Of a DNA stretch of 64,000 nucleotides, positions 39,306-51,815 are shown in pieces. Source of the stretch: Cherax quadricarinatus (taxonomy: Eukaryota > Arthropoda > Malacostraca > Decapoda > Parastacidae); contig NC_091369.1 in the NCBI RefSeq assembly GCF_038502225.1, positions 13,550,469-13,614,468 on the forward strand. The letters run 5' to 3'. Both the position numbers and the translations under genes were made by a program. Within the stretch, counting starts at the first letter, position 1; the number at the start of each line of letters is the position of its first letter. A model generated the notes under the pieces. It was not told the origin of the DNA and ran no database searches. It worked only from the letters and a program-made list of their open reading frames with translations.

Positions 39306-42290
39306 CTAGGTCTTCTCTCTCCCTACTCCATGAGCTTTATCATACCTCGCCTTAAAACTATGTATGGTTCCCGCCTCCACTACTTCACTTTTTAGGCTAT
39401 TCCACGACTTGACTACTCTATGACTGAAGAAATACTTCCTAACATCCCTTTGATTCATCTGAGTCTTCAACTTCCAATTGTGACCTCTTGTGTCTGTGTC
39501 CCATCTCTGGAACATCCCGTCTTTGTCCACCTCGTCTATTCCGCGCAGTATTTTATATGTCGTTATCATGTCTCCCCTGGCCCTCCTTGCCTCCAGTGTC
39601 GTCAGGCCGATTTCCCTCAACCTTTCTTCGTAGGACAATCCCCGTAGCTCTGGGACTAGTCTTGTTGCAAACCTTTGCACTTTCTCTAATTTCTTGACGT
39701 GCTTGACTAGGTGTGGATTCCAAACTGGTGCTGCATACTCCAGTATGGGCCTGACGTATTTGGTATACAGAGTCTTGAACGAATCTTTACTGAGGTATCG
39801 GAACGCTATCCGTAGGTTTGCCAGGCGCCCGTATGCTGCAGCAATTATCTGATTGATGTGCGCCTCGGGAGATATGCTCGGTGTTATACTCACCCCCAGA
39901 TCTTTTTCCTGGATTGAGGTTTGCAGACTTTGGCCGTCTAAACTATATTGTGTCTGCGGTCTTCTTTGCCCTTCCCCAATCTTCATGACTTTGCATTTGG
40001 CAGGGTTAAACTCAAGGAGCCAGTTGCTGGACCAGGCTTGTAGCCTGTCCAGGTCTCTTTGTAGTCCTGCCTGATCCACATCCGATTTGATTCTTCTCAT
40101 TAACTTCACATCGTCCGCAAACAAGGACACTTCTGAGTCTATCCCTTCCGTTATGTCATTCACACATACCAAGAACAGCACAGGTCCTAGGACTGACCCC
40201 TGTGGAACCCCGCTTGTCACAGGCGCCCACTCTGACACCTCGTCACGTACCATGACTCGTTGTTGCCTCCCTGTCAGGTATTCTCTGATCCATTGCAGTG
40301 CCTTTCCTGTTATGTGTGCCTGATCCTCTAGCTTTTGCAGTAACCTCTTGTGAGGAACTGTGTCGAAGGCCTTCTTGCAGTCCAAAAAAATGCAGTCGAT
40401 CCACCCCTCTCTCTCTTGTCTTACTTCTGTCACCTTGTCATAAAACTCTAATAGGTTTGTGACACAGGATTTTCCCTCCCTGAAACCATGCTGGTTGTCA
40501 ATTATACACTTGTTTCTTTCCAGGTGCTCCACCACTCTCCTTCTGATGATCTTCTCCATGACCTTGCATACTATACATGTTAGTGATACAGGTCTGTAGT
40601 TTAGTGCCTCATGTCTGTCTCCCTTTTTAAAAATTGGAACTACATTTGCCATCTTCCATACCTCAGGGAGTTGCCCAGTTTCAAATGATGTGTTGAAGAT
40701 CTTTGTTAACGGAACACACAATATCTCTGCTCCCTCTTTAAGGACCCACGGAGAGATGTTGTCTGGTCCCACCGCCTTTGAGGTGTCAAGTTCGCATAGC
40801 AGCTTCTTCACCTCCTCCTTGGTTATATGTACCTCATCCAGTACTTGCTGGTTCACCCCCCTGCTCTGATTTCCTGGAGTCCTACTGGTTTCCACTGTAA
40901 ATACTTCTTTAAATCTTGTGTTGAGCTCCTGACATACCTCCCGGTCGTTTCTTGTGAATTCCCCATCACCCTTCCTCAGTCTGATTACCTGGTCCTTGAC
41001 TGTTGTTTTCCTCCTGATGTGGCTGTACAACAGCTTCGGGTCAGTCTTGACTTTCGATGCTATGTCATTTTCGTATTGCCGCTGAGCCTCCCTTCTTATC
41101 TGTGCATATTCGTTTCTGACTCTTCGGCTAATCTCTTTATTTTCCTGAGTTCTCTGTCTTCTGTACCTTTTCCATTCTCTAGTACACCTAGTTTTTGCCT
41201 CCCTACACCTTTGGGTGAACCAAGGACTCGTTCTGTTCTTCCCATTATTTCTGTTTCCTTTAGGAACAAACCTCTCCTCTGCCTCCTTGCATTTTGTTGC
41301 CACATAGTCCATCATTTCTTGTACTGGTTTTCCTGTCAGTTCCCTCTCCCACTGAATGTCTTGAAAGAAGTTCCTCAAGCCTGAGTAGTTCCCCCTTTTG
41401 TAGTTTGGTTTTCCCACCCTATTCCTGCTGCTCTCTCCACTTGGAGCTCAACTATGTAGTCGAAGCACAGAACCACATGGTCACTAGCTCCCAGGGGCCT
41501 TTCATACATGATATCCTCGATGTCAGAACTACTCAAGGTGAATACAAGGTCCAGTCTTGCTGGTTCATCCTCTCCTCTCTCTCTGGTAGTGTCTCTAACA
41601 TGTTGATGCATGAGGTTTTCCAGTACCACATCCATCATCTTGGCTCTCCATGTTTCGGGACCCCCATGGGGCTCCAGGTTTTCCCAGTCAATCTCCTTGT
41701 GATTGAAATCACCCATAACTAGTAACTTTGCTCCCCCCATGTGTGCTCTCCTGGCCACCTCGGCTAGTGTGTCGACCATTGCTCTGTTTCTCTCATCGTA
41801 TTCTTCTCTTGGCCTCCTGCAGTTCTGTGGTGGGTTGTACATTACTGCAATTATCACCGTATGTCCCTCAGACTGGATTGTTCCTACTAAGTAGTCCTTT
41901 TCGCCCGTGCCATCCATTCCTTCCATTTTCTCAAACCCCCACTGGTTTTTAATGAGCAGTGCAACTCCTCCTCCTCCTCTCCTCCCTCTGTCTTTCCTAA
42001 GGATTTGATATCCGGGTGGAAAGATTGAATCTGTTATTATTCTGGTGAGTTTTGTTTCTGTGAGTGCTATTATGTCTCCTTGATTCTTTCGTGCCACTCA
42101 TACTTATTTGTTATTCCATCTGCATTTGTATACCACACCTTCAACTTCTTTTCTAAGATTGTGGTCTGGGAGGTGTATTGGGGTTGGGGAAGTGGGAGAC
42201 CTGATAAGGAACTATGGGTGGTTGCTGTGGGGGTGGAGTTTGTAATGCAGTGGGTGGGGGCATTAGATGTGGCATGGGTGTTTTGGTTTA
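39306..42290 (-). pseudogene. D-LINE copy 4 ORF2: endonuclease, linker and reverse transcriptase, two frameshifts
   Basis: Endonuclease begins KLKVWYTNADGITNKYEW, shifts frame after HERIKE (~42080), then GDIIALTETKL, RGGGGVALLIKN, MYNPPQN, VMGDFNHKEIDW and GASDHVVLCFDY. A second shift lies near 41410 (around GKPNYKRGNYS). The 703-codon rest has the linker (KTDPKLLYSHIRRKT), KAVGPDNISPWVLKEG, CIFLDCKKAFDTVPHKRL, SGVPQGSVLGPVLF, SLFADDVKLM (Asp codons within 40110-40121) and the C-terminus. Endonuclease would nick the target, polymerase would copy the RNA there. All catalytic motifs look intact; only the frameshifts kill it. Confidence 0.9.
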
Positions 42291-43243
42291 GAGTGTTTGG
42301 TTGCACTGGGGTTGACCTGGTTGGGAGGCTTCTATAGGAAGTTGTGAGGGAGGCTGTATTTGATCTTCCTGTGTCTGGAATCTCCTGTCTGTCTTCTCCA
42401 TCCCCTCTCTTTCCTCCTTTCGCCTTTGTACTATCTCTCTCTGTTTCTGCCTTTCTGCTTGTGTTCTGTCGCGGTCGAGATACACCTTCCTGTATGCCGG
42501 CATGTCCCTTAATCGTGCTTTCTCCTGCAGGATCCTGTTCCGAGTCGATTCTGCCTTGAAGGTCACTTTCACTGGCCGGGTTCTTTTTTTTACAAACCCC
42601 CCTATTCTCCGAAAATTTTCCAGCTGGGTCATGTCGTCTTCTCCTATTGCTTTCATGATGCTTTCAATTGCTTTTTTTCCCCTTGTTTTCTTGCTTCATA
42701 TGTTTCCCCTTCAACTTCCTGGAGCCCATACACAAAGACTGACCTCACCCTTTCATTCTCCCACTGCATATCCCTGTGTATCCCCTCATTCAATTTGATT
42801 TCCTCCATTGCAGCTTTCCTTTCTTCAGTTTCACTAGCTAATGTACTTGGGCTCAGTGGCCTGTCATTTTCCCTTCTTGGTTTTCCCTGGGCTCTGCTGT
42901 GGTCTGTTAGGGCCTCCACATATAGCTTAGCTCTTTCATTTATTACAGTCTCCACTGATTGAGCTTCTACATGCAGTTTTGTTCCTTCTTTTCCTACAGT
43001 CCCCTTATTTGTGGCTGAGGTAGCAGTCTCTGTTGTCAATCCCAAAATGTTCTTTAGTTCTTTAGGCTGTTTCAGATTTTTCAGTTCCTCTTCTAAACTC
43101 TGTATCCTGGCCTCTGCTGCTTTGACTTGTACCTCCCACTTCCTGCTTTCCATGTCTAACCTCTCTTCCATTCTCATGCTATCTTCCTTTGTAGTTTCCT
43201 CCTCCTGTCCCTTGGTTTTTCTTGTTGCTCTCTGGCAACCCAT
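42288..43243 (-). pseudogene. D-LINE copy 4 ORF1: coiled coil plus RRM-like domain, one frameshift
   Basis: Starts at ATG 43243. The first ~70 residues are charged with heptad-like spacing (KWEVQVKAAEARIQSLEEEL), likely a coiled coil. A region with VRSVFVYGLQEVEGETYEAR follows, then a frameshift at a T-run near 42670, then NFRRIGGFVKKRTRPVKVTF and RNRILQEKARLR. The VxVYGLxE ... RxG ... RPxKVxF ... IL pattern resembles the RNA-binding part of LINE ORF1 proteins. The tail is Gln/Pro-rich. It ends at TAA 42288, and ORF2 continues in another frame that overlaps this stop. This ORF1 is unlike the esterase ORF1 of the CR1 copy at 32.5 kb. Confidence 0.72.
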
Positions 43244-43500
43244 TTTTGTTTTATCCTGATTGCCTCAGAGAGGGAAACCTATGTAATTCTGTATGTTAGG
43301 TTAGTATTGTGTATGTCAGAGTGTGGGGGGGGAGGTAGTGGAGGAACTGTGGCTATGTGGGAAGGAGGGAGAAGCAAGTGGGTGAGTGGGAGAGGGAGAG
43401 GGGGAAGGAGGGAGAGGTGGGGAGGGGGAGGGTGAAAGAGGGAGGGAAGGGATCAGGTGAAGGAGTGAGATGTCGGTGGGGGAGGGGGGGGAGTGTATGT
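43244..43500 (-). other. Likely 5' untranslated region of D-LINE copy 4
   Basis: GGGAGAGG/GGGGAGG-rich on the + strand (C-rich in the element's sense). It has no frame related to the LINE. I assign it because it lies between ORF1 and the next GT tract; no second copy is here to prove it. Confidence 0.5.
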
Positions 43501-43523
43501 GTGAGTCTGGTAATGTGTGTGTA

Positions 43524-43562
43524 CTCACCTAATTGTGGTTGCAGGGGTCGAGACTCAGCTCC
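43524..43562 (-). mobile_element. Minimal D-LINE 3' stub, about 40 bp
   Basis: GTACTCACCTAATTGTGG, TTGCAGGGGTCGAGACTC and AGCTCCTG only, with GT on both sides. It is the 3' terminal ~40 bp of the LINE, an extreme 5' truncation. Confidence 0.82.
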
Positions 43563-44946
<1,384 letters not shown>

Positions 44947-44980
<34 letters not shown>

Positions 44981-45087
44981 AGTGGTCCTTGACTGGCCGC
45001 AACTTCTTGTGACCTGACCCCCACTCTCCTGGGGCTTACCCCACCTACTTACAATGTTGCCCTTAAAAGCTGTGTGTATGTGTGTAT

Positions 45088-45176
<89 letters not shown>

Positions 45177-45235
45177 CGCGCGTGTGTGTGTGAATGTATG
45201 TGTGTGTGTGTGTGAATGTATGTGTGTATGTGTAT
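44947..45235. repeat. GT tracts around a short spacer
   Basis: GT at 44947-44980 and 45088-45177, then imperfect GT to 45235. The ~90-bp spacer (GACTGGCCGCAACTTCTTG, CTCCTGGGGCTTACC) is unassigned. Confidence 0.95.
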
Positions 45236-46002
45236 ACTCACCTAGTTGTAGTTGCAGGAGTCGAGTCACAGCTCCTGGCCCCGCCTCTTCACTGTCGCTA
45301 CTAGGCTCACTCTCTCCCTGCTCCATGAGCTTTATCATACCTCTTCTTAAAACTATGTACAGTACCTGCCTCCACTACCTCACTTTTCAGACTATTGCAC
45401 ATCCTGGCAACTCTATGGCTCAAGAAATACTTCCTAACATCCTTGTGACTCATCTGAGTCTTCAACTTCCAATTGTGACCCCTTGTTGCTGTGTCCCATC
45501 TTTGGAGCATCCTGTATCTGTCCACCTTGTCGATTCCTCTCAATATTTTATATGTCGTTATCATGTTCCTTCCTGTCCCTCCTGCCCTCCAGTGTCGTCA
45601 GGTCGAGATCTCTTAATCTCTCCTCGTAGGACATGCCCTTTAGCTCCTGGGCTAGATTAGTTGCAAACCTTTGCACTTTCTCTAGCTTCCTGACGTGCTT
45701 GCCAGGTGAGGGCTCCAAACTAGAACTGCATTCTCCAATATGGGCCTGACGTATACGGTGTACAGCATCCTAAACGACTCCTTACTGAGATATCAGAATG
45801 CTGTTCTTAGGTTTGCCAGGCGCCCATATGCTGTAGCAGTTATTTGGTTGATGTGTGCCTCAGGATATGTGCTTGGTATTATACTTCTTTGAGCGAGGAT
45901 TGCAGTCTTTAGCCACCTAGCCTATGCTCTGTCTGCGGTCTTCTTTGCTTTTCCCCGATCTTCGTGACTTTGCACTTTGTGGGATTGAACTCCAAGAGCC
46001 AG

Positions 46003-46003
<1 letters not shown>
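45233..46003 (-). mobile_element. D-LINE copy 6, decayed, GT-bounded
   Basis: 3' end ACTCACCTAGTTGTAGTTGC, then conserved blocks of the polymerase C-terminus with many substitutions and small indels. It stops at GAGCCAGTTGTGTGTG, where a 36-bp GT tract starts. Its age relative to copies 2 and 5 shows that the AC/GT association is not from one event. Confidence 0.86.

Positions 46004-46038
<35 letters not shown>
46004..46038. repeat. (GT)n tract
   Basis: About 17 GT units at the 5' junction of D-LINE copy 6. Confidence 0.97.
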
Positions 46039-46040
<2 letters not shown>

Positions 46041-46515
46041 TGAACCATTCTTTTTAAATTCTTATTATATTCATATGAACATTCTAACTGTCGAATGAAG
46101 GGCAAACAGTAGTTCCTGAAAGAAAAGAAGAGTAGCTCGACGTCCTTGGATCAAGAACCCTACACAAACATCAGAGGGTCGCCTTCGAATTCCTGAAGGT
46201 ATCTGTGTGTGTGTTAATCATAAAAAAAATATCACCTCACAAGGGAGGAACTCACCAGCGTCTAATACGGGAACTGCTCAAAGAAAATGAATTAATAATA
46301 GAGAGCATCTTCTTATAACGTCTTTCAAAGGATATATTTCGATTTATTTTAAAATTACGTTTTTCAGTTTCGTTATATTTTATTTATATTTTTCTCCACT
46401 GGGGTGAAACTTGAAATATTTTGAGATGAAAACTTTAATTCCTTTGATGACTTATCTCCTGAATTTTTTAATTATATTGTTAAAAAACTGGGATTTTTTT
46501 TTTTGATAAATTATA
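46039..46515. other. Unassigned DNA with a family D-short piece
   Basis: CTTGGATCAAGAACCCT at ~46143 matches the CCTAGATCAAGAGCCCC block of the 61.2 kb repeat. The rest is A/T-rich without a gene. Confidence 0.5.
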
Positions 46516-46750
46516 ATGTTGTCTTTCCTCTCTGTCTGTTTGTCTGTTTCCATGTCTGTCTGGATGTCTGTCTGTATGCCTGTTTGTCTATTTGCCTGTG
46601 TTTGTTTGTCTGTCTGTGTCTGGTTGTCTGCCTGGTTGACCGTATCGTTCTGTCAGTCTGACTGGATGTGTTTCTCTCTCTCTCACTCACACGTATTCAC
46701 ATATACATACTCACATACATACATTCACACACGTACACACACATACACAC
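46516..46750. repeat. TGTC-rich tract and ACAT/CACA-rich tract
   Basis: Imperfect CTGTCTGTTTGTCTG repeats to ~46640, then CTCTCTCACTCACACG and ACATAC-rich sequence. Not coding. Confidence 0.85.
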
Positions 46751-46784
46751 ACTTGTATGTGCAGAGCTAGACAAGGAGTCTAGT

Positions 46785-47245
46785 TCCGGAACTAAGTTCT
46801 AGGAATGGGCTAAGAGAAATAAATCTAAGGACATTAGAGAATACAAGAACCAGGAGACATGATAACTACATAGAAAACGGACATACAAAGACGTAGTTGG
46901 AAGCTGAATCATAGGGTTGCCAAGAAGTATTTCTTTAGCCTCACTGTGGACAGGAAGTGGACCCACACATATCCGTGCACAACTGCATACGTAGTATAAA
47001 CTCTGAGTAGTTTCAGCAAGATAAACGGTTTAAGATAACAGTTTTATCATAAACCTGTCATCTTAGTTGTTCATGAGACAGAAAGAACACCAACAATCCT
47101 TCTACTGTGTGAAACGACGATGTATTGGATGAAGGCTTCTTACATAGGTTTAAGAAGAGGTACGAGGGAGCACATCCGATAATAGAAAATCGAGAGACGG
47201 AGCTTGGAGCCGAGGCTCGGCATCTGCAACCACAAATAGGTGAGT
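46785..47245 (+). pseudogene. D-LINE 3' end, old copy (copy 7)
   Basis: CTAAGAGAAATAAATCTAAGG, ATGATAACTACATAG, GTTGGAAGCTGAATCA, AAGAAGTATTTCTTTAGCC and GGTTTAAGAAGAGGTACGAG match the last ~110 codons, with large indels. The end AACCACAAATAGGTGAGTG is the LINE 3' terminus and leads straight into the next satellite. Confidence 0.78.
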
Positions 47246-47690
47246 GCAAACTGGCCAGTACTCTGGCTCACCTCACCTAGGCTTCCCCAAATAGGTGAGT
47301 ACAAATTGGCGAGTACTTTGGCTCACCTCACCTAGGCTCTTCCAAATAGATGAGTACAAAATTGTGTGCACTCTGGTTCACTCACCTAGACTTTCCCAAA
47401 TAGGTTAGTACAAATCGGTGAGTACCCTGGCTCACCTCAACTTGGCTTTCCAAATAGGTAAGTATACTAGCTCACCTCAACTTGGCTTTCCAAATAGGTA
47501 AGTATACTAGCTCACCTCAACTTGGCTTTCCAAATAGGTAAGTATACTAGCTCACCTCAACTTGGCTTTCCAAATAGGTAAGTATACTAGCTCACCTCAA
47601 CTTGGCTTTCCAAACAGGTAAGTACACTAGCTCACCTCAACTTGGCTTTCCAAATAGGTAAGTATACTAGCTCACCTCAGCTAGGCTTTC
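47228..47690. repeat. 40-bp satellite seeded by the D-LINE 3' end
   Basis: The later part has six near-identical 40-bp units (CTCACCTCAACTTGGCTTTC, CAAATAGGTAAGTATACTAG). The first ~230 bp have longer, diverged units with AAATAGGTGAGTACAAA and TTGGCTCACCTCACCTAGG. The shared AAATAGGTGAGTA equals the LINE terminus just before, so the array probably grew from it. Confidence 0.88.
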
Positions 47691-48130
47691 CACCCATTTC
47701 GAATAGCATACTATCACCACACTAGTAGTGTCTTCGGTGGATTTTCTTCATTAGATGTCAGTTGCGAAACTCGAATAAATCGATCTTTGGACGATGGAGA
47801 TTTTTTTTTTAGCATCCCTCTACTATTCCTTTTATTCTCGGAGTTTTCAAAGATTTCTTTGATGTCTTATACACCAGCAAAAAAGTTGAAACCAATAATT
47901 GCAAATACCATCTCGACGTGATATTCTCCACAACTTAGGGATGATCTTTGTGAAGTGTGTCGCGCTAGTGTGATTGAACTCCTCAGATGAGAGAGACTGA
48001 TCAACAGCCTCCCACCAGCTATAAGGGGAATTACCAATAGACCCCGGATCAGCCGTGCTGTGGTTCATACGTTGGACTACGTGCGGCCAGCACTAAAAGC
48101 CTCGTTGATCACGCCCTGATCCACCAGGAC
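47691..48130. other. Unassigned DNA
   Basis: No gene recognised. ACCAGCAAAAAAG to ACCACTAG is unique-looking sequence. Confidence 0.5.
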
Positions 48131-48575
48131 ATGTGTGATTGAACTGCTCACGTGACTGCACAGGTGTGGATGAACTGCTCAAGTAATTGCGCAGGTGTAA
48201 ACGAATTGCTCAGGTGACTTTTACAGGTGTATGTGAGCTGCCCTTGTGGTTGCATGGGTGTAAATGAACTGCTGAAGATATTGCACAGTTGTAAATGAAC
48301 AGTTTATGCTGTTGCACGAATGCAAATGAACTGCTAAAGTTGTTGCAGGAGTGTAACTGAGCAGCTGAAGTTGTTGCACGAGTGTAAATGAACAGCTGAA
48401 GTTGTTGCACGAGTGTAAATGAACAGGTGAAGTTGTTGCACGAGTGTAAATGAACAGGTGAAGTTGTTGCACGAGTGTAAATGAACAGCTGAAGTTGTTG
48501 CACGAGTGTAAATGAACAGGTGAAGTTGTTGCACGAGTGTAAATGAATTGCTTGTTTGTTTGCACAAGTGTAAAT
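48130..48575. repeat. 31-bp minisatellite, about 14 copies
   Basis: Units contain GTTGCACGAGTGTAAATGAA and CAGCTGAAGT or CAGGTGAAGT. The central eight are near identical and the outer ones diverged, as expected from unequal exchange. Open in three minus-strand frames for the reason that the unit lacks stops. Confidence 0.95.
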
Positions 48576-48903
48576 GAGCTCCACAATTTGTTTCACAGAC
48601 TTCGATGCACAGGGACCTCTACTGAACCTTTGTCTGGTGTCTTTGTTAAGGTTATTGTCATTATTATTCACATCCGTTTGTTATTCAAATCTGTTTTTAT
48701 AAATATAGAGATATTGAATTCTATCTCTTTTGCATAAGGGGAGGGAGCGCGATATTATGCTGTCAGGCATCAAGTTAACGCTACATAAAACTTTCTCGTG
48801 GAGTTTCCACTCTAACATGTTCGAGGAGACTAAGAGTGCCAAGGCACAGTAAACATTATGTGGCACTTTGCCTTGTACTCAACATGCACACAAGAACACA
48901 AAA
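48576..48903. other. Unassigned DNA
   Basis: No gene or known repeat seen. Confidence 0.45.
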
Positions 48904-49286
48904 AGCCGAATAGGTAAAACTTGCGATTTTGGCTTAAATAGCAACGCTCTTCTTGTCGAATAAGACAAGCAAAAAATCTATGTATGCAATAATTTCGCAA
49001 AAATCATTCTGAACCTAATGAAACAAACATATATCATTGTGTTTGTTTATTATTAAATTACTGTAAACTAATCTAAAATATATTTAGTTTGATTATGTTA
49101 AATTAAATTACACTTGTTATAATAAGGTTAGGTAAGTTTTCTAAGGTTCTTTTGGTACAAAATTATTAATTTTTACATTAACTTAGATGAAAAAATATAT
49201 CTTTAAACTTAAACGTATAGGAGAAAATTTTAGAAACTACAATTTTAAATGAGTTCTTGGTAATTGACCAGTTTTACCTATTCGGC
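48904..49286. mobile_element. MITE, copy 3
   Basis: AGCCGAATAGGTAAAACT at the left is matched perfectly by its complement at the right (18 bp). It lacks the outer TGTCGT bases of the other copies. The body matches copy 1. Unlike the others it is not next to a TA or AC tract. Confidence 0.87.
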
Positions 49287-50660
49287 TGTTCTACTTATCC
49301 ACAGTTACTGTATGTGTTGTCATTACACGCTCTTCGATATAACAACTCTCACAGTTTTACGTTCAATGTAACGAGTAGTTCTGATGTGGTATGCATTGAC
49401 GATGACGTAGGTACCGTAGAGGAGCTTATGAAATAAATTTTAACTATAAAACTGAAAACTGCTATTGATGATCTGGCAACATGTTTACATGCGTTCAGCC
49501 AGGTACCTTATGTGTCACTGTTGCGCTCAACCATGTGCGCTGTGTTGCACTGAACCATATACGTCTTATGTGTCTCTCGCACTCTACCGTGTATATACGT
49601 TCTATAGGGCTTTATAATTATCTCCGGTAGGGAATACCTATATCAGTTGCTTGAATATTCTTCCTCTGACATTTGCATTTTGTACAAGAACTTGTGAATG
49701 CCCCATCTAACTGGTTTAAAATTTTGATTGTTGATATATCTTGCTTAAACAAGAGGTTCGTATTGTTATTGAGTTGCGTATGTAAGTTTATTTACGTACA
49801 GATATACATAACTACCATTATCATAGTTCAGTATGTGTAGATTGCCTAGGATAACCTCAAAAGTCAGGTGCATATTTGTCAATTTTATGAGAAAAACAGA
49901 GTGGGATCTTACTTACCCTTGGGGAGCACTTTGAAACTGGAACATCTATACTGGGGTCACTGTACGCAGATGACCAAAAGCTATGGGTCATCATATGACT
50001 AAGACTCGAGTCAGGTAACACTTGTCCTGTTTCCTGACAAACCTAACCTAACTGCACGCATTCCTTAACTTCCCATAATAATCAAGATAGTTGTAACTCA
50101 AAGCAAACAAGCAGAAATTTTTGAGTTTTGCCTAATTGAAAAAACAAACCATTTTTTTGTTACATTTATGTTTATATCTCACAATACCTTACGAAATATG
50201 TTTGAAATGTGGAATGTAGAATGTAGATGACTTGCATATAGACATTCCTTAGTTCAAATTACTAATAAGTTGAAAAATTTTCCAATTTCCTATTGTACTG
50301 AGAACTAATTCATATTTTACTATTCAACTGGCATTAACTATATTGTACATTTTTTTTTAATTCATGTCATGCTCTCTGTCAGTCTGAAAAAAATGAATTT
50401 GAAAAAAATTCAAATTAAAAATTCGATCTTTGTTTTTTCTGCAGATATTTTTTGCCAAAAATTTCAATATATATATTTTTAATTATTTATGCACTGGAGG
50501 TACACACATAGAAGTATCAGTTAGGTTTTAAAACGAAATATTTTATTGTATATTACACTTTATGACAATTAACTTCCTTCTTATTTTTAAAAATTCCTAT
50601 TTTGTTAAATCACAAAGACGCCAGAAATTTTTAAAAGGTAAAATTACATTGAATCTTCGT
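49287..50660. other. Unassigned DNA, includes family E copy 2
   Basis: At ~49960-50055 (GCAGATGACCAAAAGCTATG, GACTCGAGTCAGGTAACAC, TTGTCCTGTTTCCTGAC) lies the reverse of the 36.2 kb family E repeat. The rest, rich in A/T with several T-runs, shows no gene. Confidence 0.55.
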
Positions 50661-50662
50661 TA

Positions 50663-50880
50663 GGTAAATGGACACAGCTGCAACTAATACATTCTAATGA
50701 GCTTTGCCAAAGGCTTAACAAAACTCGTGGAGAGGAAAATGTTACCACAGTACAGTATCACACTAGTTGTATCTGTATCTATTTACCAAACATTTTCTCG
50801 GGAAAGAACAAAAGGCAAAATACAGTGACTGCAACGTCATCGTAAGCTTCTCTCTCCTATGTGCGGGTTATTTGCGTACT
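50663..50880. repeat. Family C unit joined to a family A piece
   Basis: GGTAAATGGACACAGCTGC, AACTAATACATTC, GGAAAATGTTACCACAG, then CACTAGTTGTATCTG: a decayed family C foldback. At 50806-50880 AAAAGGCAAAATACAGTGAC and GTGCGGGTTATTTGCG are family A pieces in mixed order. Confidence 0.6.
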
Positions 50881-51019
50881 TTGTCGGTAATTATTTCCAC
50901 ATTGAGTCTATGCCGTGTCTTGGACTTTCTTAAATGATTCTGTTTAGCCGTTTGTGATATTTTTTTCACCTTATACTCCTCAACAAATTCGTAAAATTAA
51001 TCTTTATTCGAGTTTACAT

Positions 51020-51510
51020 CAAAGCTTAAACTGTTATCAGAAATCTTCCCTATGAGGATAGACTGAGGGCCCTGAATCTGTACTCTCTAGAAAGGCGTAG
51101 AATTAGGGGGGATATTAGTGAGGTGTGTAAAAGGAAAACAGGAGTTAATGAAGAGGATGTAAATAGCGTGCTAAAAATATCTAACATAGACAGGACTCGT
51201 AGAAATGGTTTTAAATTGGAATAAATCAGATTCAGGAAGGATATAGGAAAACACTGGTTTGGTAATAGAGTTGTGAATGAGTGGAACAAAATTAGATTGG
51301 ATAAATACATGAGTGGGTATGAGTTTGTATTAGTTAGATCTGGCTAGGTTGTGCTACTAGGTCGGATGCCATGCTTCTTCCTTAAGTGACGTGACAGACC
51401 TGACCAGGTCAAGACGTTGGCTTAAGCTGGTGAGAGAATTGGACCTACCTCGCATAGGCCAGTAGGCCTGTTTCAGTGTTCCTTCTTTCTTATGTTCTTA
51501 TGTTATTCTT
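51020..51510 (+). pseudogene. CR1-like LINE 3' end with internal deletion
   Basis: Encodes RNLPYEDRLRAL, SLERRRIRGDISEV and RTRRNGFKLE, then a TAA, then FRKDIGKHWFGNRVVNEWN. About 20 residues (the SLP...GSFKS block of the full copy) are deleted before RLDKYMSG. The 3' untranslated region is longer than that of the 29.3 kb copy (CTACCTCGCATAGGCCAGTA, GGCCTGTTTCAGTGTTCC) and ends TTCTTATGTTCTTATG, the terminal octamer repeat. Confidence 0.85.
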
Positions 51511-51624
51511 TATCACATCGTCTCAGCTAGAGATAAAACCGACATGAGTTTCGTAAAGATTGCAATGTTGTCTTGCAGACACACAAACATCCCTGAAAAC
51601 CATCAGTCTTTACGCTTCTTTGTT

Positions 51625-51678
51625 TTCCTCGGGGCCAGGAGCTGAGACTCGACTCGTACAACCATATATAGGTGAGTG
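51625..51678 (+). mobile_element. D-LINE 3' stub
   Basis: CTCGGGGCCAGGAGCTGAGA, CTCGACTCGTACAACC and ATATAGGTGAGTGC. About 50 bp of the LINE 3' end. No AC/GT tract is left next to it, so this stub does not fit the AC/GT pattern or has lost the tract. Confidence 0.7.
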
Positions 51679-51734
51679 CTTGGGCATGTCCAGATTGTAA
51701 GAATTTCTATTCACGAAAAACACTAGGAGAGAGT

Positions 51735-51815
51735 AAGAGCCGACTCTCTTCTATGTGCGGGTTATTCGTGTATTGTTCCAGTCACGGTATTGTGTCTTTA
51801 TGTTCTTTATCTTTA
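51735..51815 (+). repeat. Family A repeat, core missing
   Basis: TCTTCTATGTGCGGGTTATT, GTGTATTGTTCCAGTCACGG, TATTGTGTCTTTATGTTC. The part with the hairpin is absent. Confidence 0.7.

Larger units (their letters stand above)
39238..43500 (-). mobile_element. D-LINE copy 4, near full length
   Basis: 3' untranslated region, ORF2 (reverse transcriptase, linker, endonuclease), ORF1 and a G-rich 5' region of ~250 bp before the next GT tract. The 3' end ACTCACCTATTTGTGG meets GT at 39212-39238. The exact 5' end is not certain; I place it near 43500 where TGTGTGAGTC and TGTGTGTAC begin. It is the reference copy for the family here. Confidence 0.88.
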
